DNA from: Xenorhabdus ehlersii
GTDB lineage: Bacteria; Pseudomonadota; Gammaproteobacteria; Enterobacterales; Enterobacteriaceae
Length of the DNA stretch: 64,000 nt
Assembly: GCF_003610465.1 (NCBI RefSeq)
Contig: NZ_RAQI01000002.1
Span: forward strand, 1 to 64,000
Direction of reading: 5' to 3'
The notes beneath the pieces were generated by a model that was given only the letters and a program-made list of their open reading frames with translations, did no database searches and was not told the DNA's origin. The translations under genes and the position numbers were made by a program. Shown here one piece after another: positions 46,001-54,014 of the stretch (position 1 is the stretch's first letter; each line of letters starts with the position of its first letter).

Positions 46001-49000
46001 GAGAGCGATTGAGGTGAAATAAATGTAATGCCGTAACGAGACAGGTGTTCAAGCAGAAATAGCGCAACTTCGTCATCATGTTTATGATTGTTATCGGTTA
46101 TAGCCTGCATTGCAGGGAACAGATCACGATAGTTTGTTGGTAATTGTGGCGCACGATTTATGCGTTGGCACAAAGTATCGCCTTCCAACTCCAGAAATGC
46201 CACCAGGGATTTCTCTTTTTCACCATGGGTTAAGGCAACGCCTTTACTGATACCGGTTACTTGATTGAGGGCAGCATCAATTTCTCCCAGTTCAATTCGG
46301 TAACCACCAATTTTCACCTGGCTATCACGGCGCCCCATAAATTCGAGCCAGCCTTCGGGGTGATAACAACCCAGATCACCAGTGCGATACCAACGTTCTC
46401 CTTGATCAATGACAAATTGGGCTGCCGTGCGTTCTTCATCATTAAAATAGCCTAGCGCTACACCGGCACCACCAATCCAAAGTTCACCGACAACCCAGTC
46501 AGGGCAATCACGGCCATCTTCACCGACTATACGGTAACGCTGATTAGCGAGAGGATAACCATAAGGGATAGAGCGCCACTGTTCGTCAACTTCCTTAACA
46601 ATATATTCATTTGACCAGATAGCCGCTTCTGTTGCGCCTCCCATTGCACTTAATACGCCATCGGGATTGAACGCACGGTAACGTTCAGGCAGCGACAAAC
46701 CGATCCAATCTCCGGATAACATCACAGTACGAAGCGTTTTCGGTGCATCAACTTCCATTCCTTCACAATAGGTTAGCAACATATCGAACAGTGCCGGTAC
46801 ACTGTTCCATAACGTAATGTGATGGCGCTCGATCAGCATTTCCCAGGTGGATGGATCGCGGCGTTGTGCTTCATTAATGAATACCAGCGCTCCTCCTGCA
46901 CTGAGAATGCCAAAAATGTCATAAACAGAGAGGTCGAAATGCAGGGCAGAGAGTGCCAGTAAACGGTCATGACTTTGAACTTGATGACGGCGATTGATGT
47001 CCAGACAGGTATTCAATGCGCTTTGGTGGCTAATCACCACACCTTTTGGCATTCCGGTTGAACCAGAGGTATAAATGATATAAGCCGGATCAGTCACTGC
47101 GCGCTTAGCCATGTGAGTTAAGGGCAGTAATTGCTCATCCTGATGCCAAGAAATGCAATGTATATCCTGTGACCAAGTATTCTGCTGCTTAGGATCAATG
47201 ATAACGACATTGATTCCGGCACTTTCACAGATAGCCCGACGTCGGCCTAGTGGCTGATCCACGGGAACCGGAACATAAACACCGCCAGCATAAAGTACAG
47301 CGAGTACAGCGACAATTTGTCCGATGCCTTTTTCCATGCTAATGGCGACGCGATCTCCCGGTATAACCGGCATTTTTTGCAGTACGGCGGCTAATCGGCG
47401 GGCTGCCAGGCTGAGTTCGCCATAACTTATTTGTTCATGATGAGTAATTAAAGCGATAGCATTTGGGGTGCGTTCTGCTTGTGTAAACACTGCCTCATGC
47501 AACAAGGCAGTGGGTAACGGTTCAACTGTGTTATTAATTTGGTGTCGCAGACGGTATTGCGACTCAGGCATCAGATCCGGTAACTTTTCGTGCCATTGTG
47601 TCGCGTTTGCCGTCAGGTTCTCAATCAATTTCTGATAGGTAGTGAATAGAGTATCCATCAAACCGTCAGGGAAAAGTTCGTCGTTGCTATCCCACTGAAT
47701 ATTCAGGGTGTTTTCATGTTCAAAGGCAACGAAATCCAGCCATACCTGAGGTGTTTGTGATATTCCCCAACTTGGTTTTCCCAGGACATCACGGGTATTC
47801 TCACCATATAAAGGCCGGCCTAAATTGCTGGTAAACACAATTGGCGCGCCATGTGGGTGGTTGCCTTGCTTCTTGAGCTCACGCAGAACTTCTACACCAG
47901 ACCAATGACGGTGTTCGTAAGCTTCGGTAAATGTTGCTTGTGCATCCTGAGCCAGTTGGCAGAACGGTAAATTATCGCCAGGGATGTCCAACAGCAGAAT
48001 ATTGGTAAAATCGGCCAGAATGTTGTCAACCGCGTTATGCAGCGGAGTTCTGTCAAATAGCGTCAGGTTGAACAACAAGCGTGTTGAATTACTCCAGCGA
48101 CACAATAAAGCGGCAAATGCTGTTGCTAATGCCATCGTTGGCGTAACACCATTTTGTTGCGCGAGTTGCTTAAAACGTTCCCAATGTTCAGGCGATAAGT
48201 GAAAACATCTGCGCTGAACCTGAACATTTTTTATTAGGGAAGGATCCCTGGCCAAAGGAAGCTGGGGGGCAAGTGGCAAAGTATCTAATCGGTTACGCCA
48301 GAATACCTCTGCTTCCTGTCGGGCTTGCTTAAATTGAGCCTGATATTGTGTGAGATAACTGCAAAAATCATAGTCAGAAGCAATAGCGGGTAGGCTGCGT
48401 TTGGCAATTAATGCCGCCAGTTCGGTAAAGAACAGACTAAAACTGGCGGCATCCATGATCAGCAGATCGATATTGGCATGTAGCCGATGTTGATTATCAC
48501 CAAACAGGCTAAGTTGAATATCAAACGTTTCTCCTTCTTCAACCCGTAATACGCGATGGCTTAGTTGGTTACGTATGCTGTCCAGCGCTTGGTGCTGTTC
48601 ATCAACTGAATGATGACGGAGATTGTGAACCGTTAATTTTTTCCAGTAAGCGTTGGTTATGCCTTGCTGACGACCATCCGGCAAAAAACGTACACGCAAC
48701 ATCGGATGCCGTTGGATCAGCATGTGAATAGCCGCTTCCAGTCGTTCAGGATCCAGCCCAATACCATCAAACTCCTGGTACAGATGACAACCCACTCCTC
48801 CCAACGTTTGCTCCGGTGAACGCCCAACAAAATAAGCATGCTGTACTGCCGTTAAAGGGAATGGGCGGGCATCAGCAATCCGTGGCTGTGGCGGTGTATT
48901 TTGGGGTGCTGTTTGGGTGACAGGGGCATGGCGTTGCAGAAGCTGACTCCAGGCATGTAGCGTTGGCTTTTGGTAAAGTTCGCGCAGAGTGACACGATGT

Positions 49001-49158
49001 CCCTGACGTCTAAACTGGTTTAGCAATGCCATGATTTGCATTGAATCCAGCCCATTGCGAATTAAATCGTCATGATCGCCCACCAAAATATTTTTTTGAT
49101 TAAACAGGTCAGCGATAAGCTGGCGCAGCGAATCAGGAGAGAGAAGGTCCGTGTGCAT
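43042..49158 (-). CDS. irp2: HMWP2-like NRPS (ArCP-Cy-A[epimerase]-PCP-Cy-PCP)
   Basis: This 2038-aa protein has the length and architecture of Yersinia HMWP2. Order: aryl carrier domain (GLDSMQ ~34) that accepts salicylate; cyclisation domain (NIDLLIMDAAS ~229); A domain (TSGSTGMPKG ~693) with pocket DLYNLSMIWK, a Cys code; a methyltransferase-like insert within A (~1150-1340, FDARSGLC in place of a SAM motif), equivalent to the embedded epimerase of HMWP2/PchE; PCP1 (GGDSLLA ~1420); second Cy (DNLLLDGLS ~1606); PCP2 (GASSL ~1962); basic, Gln-rich tail. It condenses and cyclises Cys onto salicylate, then a second Cys; only one A domain serves both PCPs. AGGA lies 8 bases before the ATG, and the stop overlaps the start of the HMWP1-like gene. 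Confidence 0.96.
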   Translation of the reverse strand: MHTDLLSPDSLRQLIADLFNQKNILVGDHDDLIRNGLDSMQIMALLNQFRRQGHRVTLRELYQKPTLHAWSQLLQRHAPVTQTAPQNTPPQPRIADARPFPLTAVQHAYFVGRSPEQTLGGVGCHLYQEFDGIGLDPERLEAAIHMLIQRHPMLRVRFLPDGRQQGITNAYWKKLTVHNLRHHSVDEQHQALDSIRNQLSHRVLRVEEGETFDIQLSLFGDNQHRLHANIDLLIMDAASFSLFFTELAALIAKRSLPAIASDYDFCSYLTQYQAQFKQARQEAEVFWRNRLDTLPLAPQLPLARDPSLIKNVQVQRRCFHLSPEHWERFKQLAQQNGVTPTMALATAFAALLCRWSNSTRLLFNLTLFDRTPLHNAVDNILADFTNILLLDIPGDNLPFCQLAQDAQATFTEAYEHRHWSGVEVLRELKKQGNHPHGAPIVFTSNLGRPLYGENTRDVLGKPSWGISQTPQVWLDFVAFEHENTLNIQWDSNDELFPDGLMDTLFTTYQKLIENLTANATQWHEKLPDLMPESQYRLRHQINNTVEPLPTALLHEAVFTQAERTPNAIALITHHEQISYGELSLAARRLAAVLQKMPVIPGDRVAISMEKGIGQIVAVLAVLYAGGVYVPVPVDQPLGRRRAICESAGINVVIIDPKQQNTWSQDIHCISWHQDEQLLPLTHMAKRAVTDPAYIIYTSGSTGMPKGVVISHQSALNTCLDINRRHQVQSHDRLLALSALHFDLSVYDIFGILSAGGALVFINEAQRRDPSTWEMLIERHHITLWNSVPALFDMLLTYCEGMEVDAPKTLRTVMLSGDWIGLSLPERYRAFNPDGVLSAMGGATEAAIWSNEYIVKEVDEQWRSIPYGYPLANQRYRIVGEDGRDCPDWVVGELWIGGAGVALGYFNDEERTAAQFVIDQGERWYRTGDLGCYHPEGWLEFMGRRDSQVKIGGYRIELGEIDAALNQVTGISKGVALTHGEKEKSLVAFLELEGDTLCQRINRAPQLPTNYRDLFPAMQAITDNNHKHDDEVALFLLEHLSRYGITFISPQSLSDCLKHYQAEPEYHLWFARMLAYLCRCNLLAEPAHHVYQSVLPSTAYNNEAKCVPARWHSTLRNILTGQQTAVTLLDDPQFAPEQQLFAQPETQQWLAGLKHVILALSQRLQRPVTLMEFDARSGLCAQWLAEHITDQHLSYIGFERSQALINQMQTRLSGYTHASVHYWSEKNKPESLQYQADIILLNNVLHREEDPTSCIKALLPLAQPGALVLAMELQQASSISLITTELLSPQGIQLRSASEWLSLLPLQTETPVTIGNLSVLLMQTSDNVTKPDREKIKSALAQHLPGYMIPQRLHVIPRLPLTPNGKIDRKALSQSLQFATKTDTATSQPEMTLLNTVEQTVADIWQRLLNTEQLGRNSDFFQLGGDSLLATRLIGELTQQGFKGEHGHLFRNPQLAAFASTLTSLSTTSSKAYSIPEEQDEYQPFPLTEVQQAYLVGRHAGFALSGIGAHFFIEYRIEQLDVQRLNRVLNRLIQRHPMLRTVVINGQQQILQDVPVFSVKQHRFADITEADTLRERLSHQVLDVSRWPVFDFQLAQDNSLVSRLFVSLDNLLLDGLSMQILLAELEQLYLNEQHALPPLNVTFRDCVLRQQQMPVHQNSLQYWQEQVKTLPLAPQLPLRIAPERVQSPHFVRYSDRLSAHEWDQLKQQAASQQITPSALLIAAYAAVLSAFSTKPELTLNLTLFDRPHWHEDIKHILGDFTSLSLLAWHPKKNWLSSARQLQQQLWQDLDHRHISAIRVMRELAQRRGPDAAVMPVVFTSALGTHEGQFLSRSSWMKPVWGISQTPQIWLDHQVYESDDELCLNWDAVEELFAPHQLQSMFNSYMALLRTLAVQPESWHSELEQLMPRQQSVKGTDNPAVTIASSPRLEGSEPQVCSETCNEIQHLFLSVTNHPIHAQQNFFEAGASSLQLIQLHNKLQHAGFQHLAVTDLFAYPTPKTLSLRCRKEAQNGNSQSITLRQRQQQKRLQQREKRHKGAVQ

Positions 49159-49205
49159 GAGTAAATCCTATAAAATGACAGTACCTAATAAATCAAATGG
49201 GTGGG

Positions 49206-50978
49206 TTACACCTTATTTAAGTGAATACTGGGATGTAAATGCCAATGCTCTTCTGAGCCAAGGTGATTTTTCCAAAGTGATTGGTAAAGCGGACAACGCT
49301 TCAGTAATTCATCATGTGTACCGCTATCACAGAGGGTTCCATGATCCATGACTAATATTTGATCAGTCCGGGTTATCGTACTTAGCCGATGAGCGATAAC
49401 AAAAACGGTTTTATCCTGAGTGAGAGAATCAAATGCTTCTTGTATCAATTGCTCATTTTCGGGGTCCAGCGACGCCGTTGCTTCGTCCAGGAATAGAACC
49501 GGGGACTGTTTTAGGATTGCGCGAGCAATGGCAAGCCGTTGGCGCTCCCCGCCAGACAACGTACCGCCATCCACACCTAAAGGGGTATCGTACCCTTGCG
49601 GTAATGCCATAATCGTATCGTGAATGTTGGCAAGGCGGGCAGCCTGTTCCAGCTCTGACTGTGCCGCATTCGGATCACCTAAACGGAGATTGTTGGCGAC
49701 AGTATCCTGAAATAGTGCAGTTTCCTGGAATACCATTGTGACAGTGTCATACAATGCTTGAGTCTGGTAATGATGAATCGGCTCACCGCCAAGACGAATT
49801 TCACCTTTATCCAGTTGATAGAAAGAGAGTAATAAGTAGGCCAGCGTGGATTTGCCACTACCACTTGGCCCCACAATGGCGGTCATACTGCCTTGTGGTG
49901 CATAAAATGAAACGTTCTGGATAGCGGGCTGGCGAGTACCTGGGTAGCTAAATGAGATGTTGTTAACTTCAACATCATATTTGTTTGGTGCAGCTAATGG
50001 CCCGGAAGTTTGTGTTGCAACTGCCTCTATCTCTGCAATATGTGTTTCGCCGACTTGTGTCAATGCGGTCACGTTGAGCAGGGGAATGATCCCGCGTAAA
50101 GGGGTAATAGTGGCGAACAACAATAGAATAGTGATCAGCATCTCAGAGAGAGTGAGTGCTTCATTAAAGCGTAAGGCACCGGCCAGAATGCCAACAACCA
50201 CGCTGGTATCAATAATGATGTAGAACAGACTCAGCAACGGTATGCTTTTGAATATTCCGCGGCGGAATGCGGCACGTAGTTGTTCAATTTCCTGGTCAAA
50301 ACGTTGTTCTACCGTTGTGGTAGCAGCCGCAGCGCGAATAAAAGCCATGCCTTGGGCATATTCTACGATTGCTTCGGATACATCAGCCATCATCGCTGCC
50401 CGACGACGCAGTATTTCATTGAGTTTTTGACGGATACCACCCAGAATCAGTAATCCAACCATCAATACTAATAGGGCACAGCCAGCAACAACCCAGTCGA
50501 ACCAGAATAAAGCCAGATAGATAAGCGTCAGCATCATAATCTGGCAGGTGATTTGTGGGGTGGTATAGGCTGATTGATTTTCCTGCCATTGCACATCTTC
50601 GGATAACGTCAGGGCTATTTTTCCGGCACTTAATCCACGAATTGTTGCTATGGACATACTGACAAGCCGTTGTAGCAAAGAGCGACGGATTTCTATTCCC
50701 AGCCCATAAGCAGCAATGGTGAGTTTACGTAATGCGCGAGACATAAAAGCGAATCGCAGTAACAGTAAAATAACCAATAATATCAGGATAATAAGTGGCA
50801 TCATAGCGTTGCCACTTTCTTGCAGATGATTTTCCTTCAGATGAGCGATGGCCCAGGCGGCGATAGCCAGTTGAGCAATAATCGCAATGGTATCAAGTTG
50901 TTTATATAACAACCCACCAAACCAAACCCGTTGTAATTTTGCAGACAGATGTTGTTGGAGACGATTAAATAATCCCAT
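49206..50978 (-). CDS. ybtQ: ABC half-transporter, YbtQ/Irp7-like (membrane + ATPase)
   Basis: This 590-aa inner-membrane exporter-fold protein has an N-terminal transmembrane domain with about six segments (residues ~25-300) and a C-terminal ATPase. The ATPase shows Walker A GPSGSGKST (~369), signature LSGGERQR, Walker B VLFLDEATASLD and the switch His in IAHRLSTI. The ATG at 50978 (MGLFNRLQQHL) is chosen because it lies 2 bases after the upstream gene's stop with an AGGAG before it; an upstream in-frame start would overlap the neighbour. With the preceding half-transporter it should form the YbtPQ-type heterodimer, which in Yersinia imports the ferric siderophore despite its exporter fold. 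Confidence 0.93.
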   Translation of the reverse strand: MGLFNRLQQHLSAKLQRVWFGGLLYKQLDTIAIIAQLAIAAWAIAHLKENHLQESGNAMMPLIILILLVILLLLRFAFMSRALRKLTIAAYGLGIEIRRSLLQRLVSMSIATIRGLSAGKIALTLSEDVQWQENQSAYTTPQITCQIMMLTLIYLALFWFDWVVAGCALLVLMVGLLILGGIRQKLNEILRRRAAMMADVSEAIVEYAQGMAFIRAAAATTTVEQRFDQEIEQLRAAFRRGIFKSIPLLSLFYIIIDTSVVVGILAGALRFNEALTLSEMLITILLLFATITPLRGIIPLLNVTALTQVGETHIAEIEAVATQTSGPLAAPNKYDVEVNNISFSYPGTRQPAIQNVSFYAPQGSMTAIVGPSGSGKSTLAYLLLSFYQLDKGEIRLGGEPIHHYQTQALYDTVTMVFQETALFQDTVANNLRLGDPNAAQSELEQAARLANIHDTIMALPQGYDTPLGVDGGTLSGGERQRLAIARAILKQSPVLFLDEATASLDPENEQLIQEAFDSLTQDKTVFVIAHRLSTITRTDQILVMDHGTLCDSGTHDELLKRCPLYQSLWKNHLGSEEHWHLHPSIHLNKV

Positions 50979-50980
50979 GA

Positions 50981-52765
50981 TTAATTTACTCCTGTTCCGG
51001 TATTTTCTCCCCGCCAAGCTGCCCATTGTTTGGTATACGCGCCTTGCTGTGCGACCAATTCATCATGGGTTCCTTGCTCAATGATGTGTCCTTTATCCAA
51101 AACCAGTATTTGATCAAGGTGACGGATAGTTGGCAGGCGATGGGCGATAACAATCACGGTTTTATTACGGCATAACGCATTGAGTGCTTGTTGCATCTCT
51201 TTTTCACATTCTGGATCGGCATAAGCGGTGGCTTCATCCAATACAAGAATGGGGGCGTTTTTCAGGATAGCGGCGGCAACGGCAATACGCTGCTTTTCTC
51301 CTACAGATAAGCTAATACCGTTGTTAATCACGGTGTTGTAGCCTTGGGGTAACTGTTGGATAAATTGATGAGCTTGTGCTGCGATAGCCGCTGCTTCAAC
51401 TTCAGCTTGTGAAGCATCAGGACGAGCCAAGCGGATATTATTGGCTACCGTATCGTTGAACAGAAATACCCGCTGGAACACAAAAGAGATGTTGTTACGC
51501 AGAGTGGGTTCATCCATGTTGCGGATATCAACACCACCAACAGTAATTTTGCCTTGTTGAGGGTCCCAAAGACGAGCAATCAGGCTGGCTATCGTGGATT
51601 TACCAGAGCCACTGGCTCCAACCAGAGCGAGTGAACTGCCGGCAGGGACGGAAAACGAGATGTTATTTAAGACATTGTCCTGCTTATCTTGATAGGAAAA
51701 GCTGACATTATGCAAAGTCACAGTATGATCGGCAGGAACTTGACTTTGGGTACATGGCGCTAATTCTGGTTGATTCATTAGCCAACGATAACGTGTGATT
51801 AACGCCTCTTGCTGCTGCAAGCGTGTCATCACAGAGAACATGGATGAAGCGATATTGCCGAATGCCATAGCAGACAGAATAAAGAAGGTGAATTCAAATA
51901 AAGTGATCTCTTGTCGGTTAAATAGCCAGACCGCCAAAGGGAGGACAAACAGCAGATTAGCGCTGGATAGCACAAAAAATCGGCTGGATTTGACCTGCAC
52001 TTTCTCAACCCAAACATCGATAATACGTGTCAGGGCGGTAAATGCTTCTTCCGCTCGCTGTAGGGCAATATTGCCGCCTGAATAGGTTTTTACTACAGGA
52101 ATGGCGTTGATAACTTCACCCATTGTTGAAGCAATACGATTTTGGGCTGCGTAAAAACGCTGAGTAGTGGTTTGAACTTTCATCTGAATATAGATGAATA
52201 ATAAGCAGGCACCCAAAGTTGGAGCAAAAGCCGCCAATGCTAATCGCCAGTCAATGGCTAACATCACACCCAATGCAATCAATGGGCCGAACAAAGTTGC
52301 TGACATCTCTGGAATAATGTGGGCAATACCATCCTCAAGCTGTTCGACGTCATCTAACATCATCTTCTTGATTTCGGTGCTGTCAGTCTGCATAAAGAAG
52401 CCTAAGGGAACAGACTTCAACTTATTGCTGATATGACGACGAACATCAGCCTGAACATCGGCAGCGATCAAATGAGCAACAAACGTTGAACCACTGAAAG
52501 TCAGCATAGCGGCAAAGGTAAAGCTTAATAACATGATGCCGTAATTCAGCAATGTGTCATATTGCCCGTCATAGAGAGATTGGGTAATAAGACCAGCAAT
52601 CGCTGCCGGTAGTATTTGCAAGCCGGCAGAAACAAGAGCAAGCGCAATGGCAACGTAACTCAGCGTGCGATATGGGCGCATCATATCCCACAATGTCTTA
52701 AGGACACCGGCGTCAGCGGCACGTTGCTCTGGAGAATTCTGAACAGAAGGATCATTACTGAGCAT
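50981..52765 (-). CDS. ybtP: ABC half-transporter, YbtP/Irp6-like (membrane + ATPase)
   Basis: This 594-aa protein has an N-terminal six-helix transmembrane domain (about residues 35-310) and a C-terminal ATPase. Walker A is GASGSGKST (~381), Walker B is ILVLDEATAYAD and the switch region is IAHRLPTI. The ABC signature reads LSVGEKQR instead of LSGGE, and Asp-to-Tyr/Ala changes follow Walker B, so the ATP sites of the heterodimer may be asymmetric. The start overlaps the MFS gene by 11 bases. It pairs with the next gene. Confidence 0.93.
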   Translation of the reverse strand: MLSNDPSVQNSPEQRAADAGVLKTLWDMMRPYRTLSYVAIALALVSAGLQILPAAIAGLITQSLYDGQYDTLLNYGIMLLSFTFAAMLTFSGSTFVAHLIAADVQADVRRHISNKLKSVPLGFFMQTDSTEIKKMMLDDVEQLEDGIAHIIPEMSATLFGPLIALGVMLAIDWRLALAAFAPTLGACLLFIYIQMKVQTTTQRFYAAQNRIASTMGEVINAIPVVKTYSGGNIALQRAEEAFTALTRIIDVWVEKVQVKSSRFFVLSSANLLFVLPLAVWLFNRQEITLFEFTFFILSAMAFGNIASSMFSVMTRLQQQEALITRYRWLMNQPELAPCTQSQVPADHTVTLHNVSFSYQDKQDNVLNNISFSVPAGSSLALVGASGSGKSTIASLIARLWDPQQGKITVGGVDIRNMDEPTLRNNISFVFQRVFLFNDTVANNIRLARPDASQAEVEAAAIAAQAHQFIQQLPQGYNTVINNGISLSVGEKQRIAVAAAILKNAPILVLDEATAYADPECEKEMQQALNALCRNKTVIVIAHRLPTIRHLDQILVLDKGHIIEQGTHDELVAQQGAYTKQWAAWRGENTGTGVN

Positions 52766-54014
52766 AGGTGCTTTCCTTTTGGAAATTGTGGCGCATCCGT
52801 AATGTCCAAAACAAGCCAGCGAGGGTAAAGAGTGATGCCAGAGCGAAAAGGGATGCGTAGCTTGCTTTGGTCACAATCAATCCACCCAGCATTGAACAGA
52901 TGATCGCAATGCTCATATCTGCGGATTGCATCAACGCAAAATCCACACCAGACTGTATGCCAGCCGCCAGAGACATCATCTGGGTATACAAGGCAACAAA
53001 TTTGGTAGCGGTGATTAATGTGATAAAAACGTATGCTGCTGAAAGCAGGGATAGGGGTGTTTCTGGTTGTTGGGCAAGCCAAAAAATACTGACTAATACC
53101 AGACATTCAAGCAGCATTACTGCCAATAATGTCTGGACAGCACCTAACTTACGTACCACGATGCCGCCAATCAGGACACCGGATAATCCGGCTAATGCAC
53201 CACCACTGGCAGCAATGATGCCTAACTGGGTTAAGTCTACGCCGCGATCGACTAAAAATGGGGAGAGCATACCGAGTGACAGGCGTGTCCCAATCATACA
53301 TAGCAGTATTAAAAGCAGTGCCTGTTTAACCGGAGTACGACGTAATGCACTCTTTAGGGAGGGTCTTGGAGAGAGGATGCCCGATGTTTTTGACGCATTC
53401 GATTCTCCCTGTCCCTGAGTTTTTCGGATGAACAAGATAGGCAGTGACATTAATAGGATCACTATAACTAGCATACCTGCACCAATGTGCCAGCCATAGA
53501 GTGAAATAAGATATAAAAACAGGCCGCTGCCAATAATGGCTCCCAGATAACTGCCTCCAACTTGCATGACATTGCTCCAGGGGCGATGCTGTGGTGATAA
53601 CCGATCGATAGCATGGCCGTCTGTGGTGGTATCTACCACGGTCAGACAAAGCGTAATCAGAAACAGAGCCGCTATGATCAGCGGCATATGTTCGGCAGGT
53701 TTTGCTAAGGACATTAAACCAAAAAGCAGTGCAATTAACAGATTGCCGCAGAGCATGATGCGGCGGGGGTTAGTATCCCCCGAACCTGATTTGCGATAGC
53801 GTTCTACAGCGGGAGCCCAGAGAAATTTTAATGCCCAAGGTAACATTAATAGATAGAGTAACCCTATCTTATCTGGGGTAACGCCGTGGTTACGTAGAAA
53901 TGCCGGCATGCTTTGTAACGTTAACATACCAATGGTACTTTGGATGGTGTAAACACCAGCCAAAGTCAAAAGTAGCAACGAGATGTGACGGCGATGTGAG
54001 GTATTGTGCGTCAT
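52755..54014 (-). CDS. ybtX: Major facilitator protein, YbtX/Irp8-like
   Basis: This 419-aa polytopic inner-membrane protein has about 12 hydrophobic segments, with a charged MFS loop (APAVERYRKSGSG) after the second pair of helices and a central break near residues 190-225. It resembles YbtX/Irp8 and the AmpG-like MFS branch, which is associated with siderophore transport but not strictly required in Yersinia. Its ATG overlaps the receptor stop codon (ATGA). The substrate direction cannot be told from sequence. Confidence 0.88.
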   Translation of the reverse strand: MTHNTSHRRHISLLLLTLAGVYTIQSTIGMLTLQSMPAFLRNHGVTPDKIGLLYLLMLPWALKFLWAPAVERYRKSGSGDTNPRRIMLCGNLLIALLFGLMSLAKPAEHMPLIIAALFLITLCLTVVDTTTDGHAIDRLSPQHRPWSNVMQVGGSYLGAIIGSGLFLYLISLYGWHIGAGMLVIVILLMSLPILFIRKTQGQGESNASKTSGILSPRPSLKSALRRTPVKQALLLILLCMIGTRLSLGMLSPFLVDRGVDLTQLGIIAASGGALAGLSGVLIGGIVVRKLGAVQTLLAVMLLECLVLVSIFWLAQQPETPLSLLSAAYVFITLITATKFVALYTQMMSLAAGIQSGVDFALMQSADMSIAIICSMLGGLIVTKASYASLFALASLFTLAGLFWTLRMRHNFQKESTYAQ

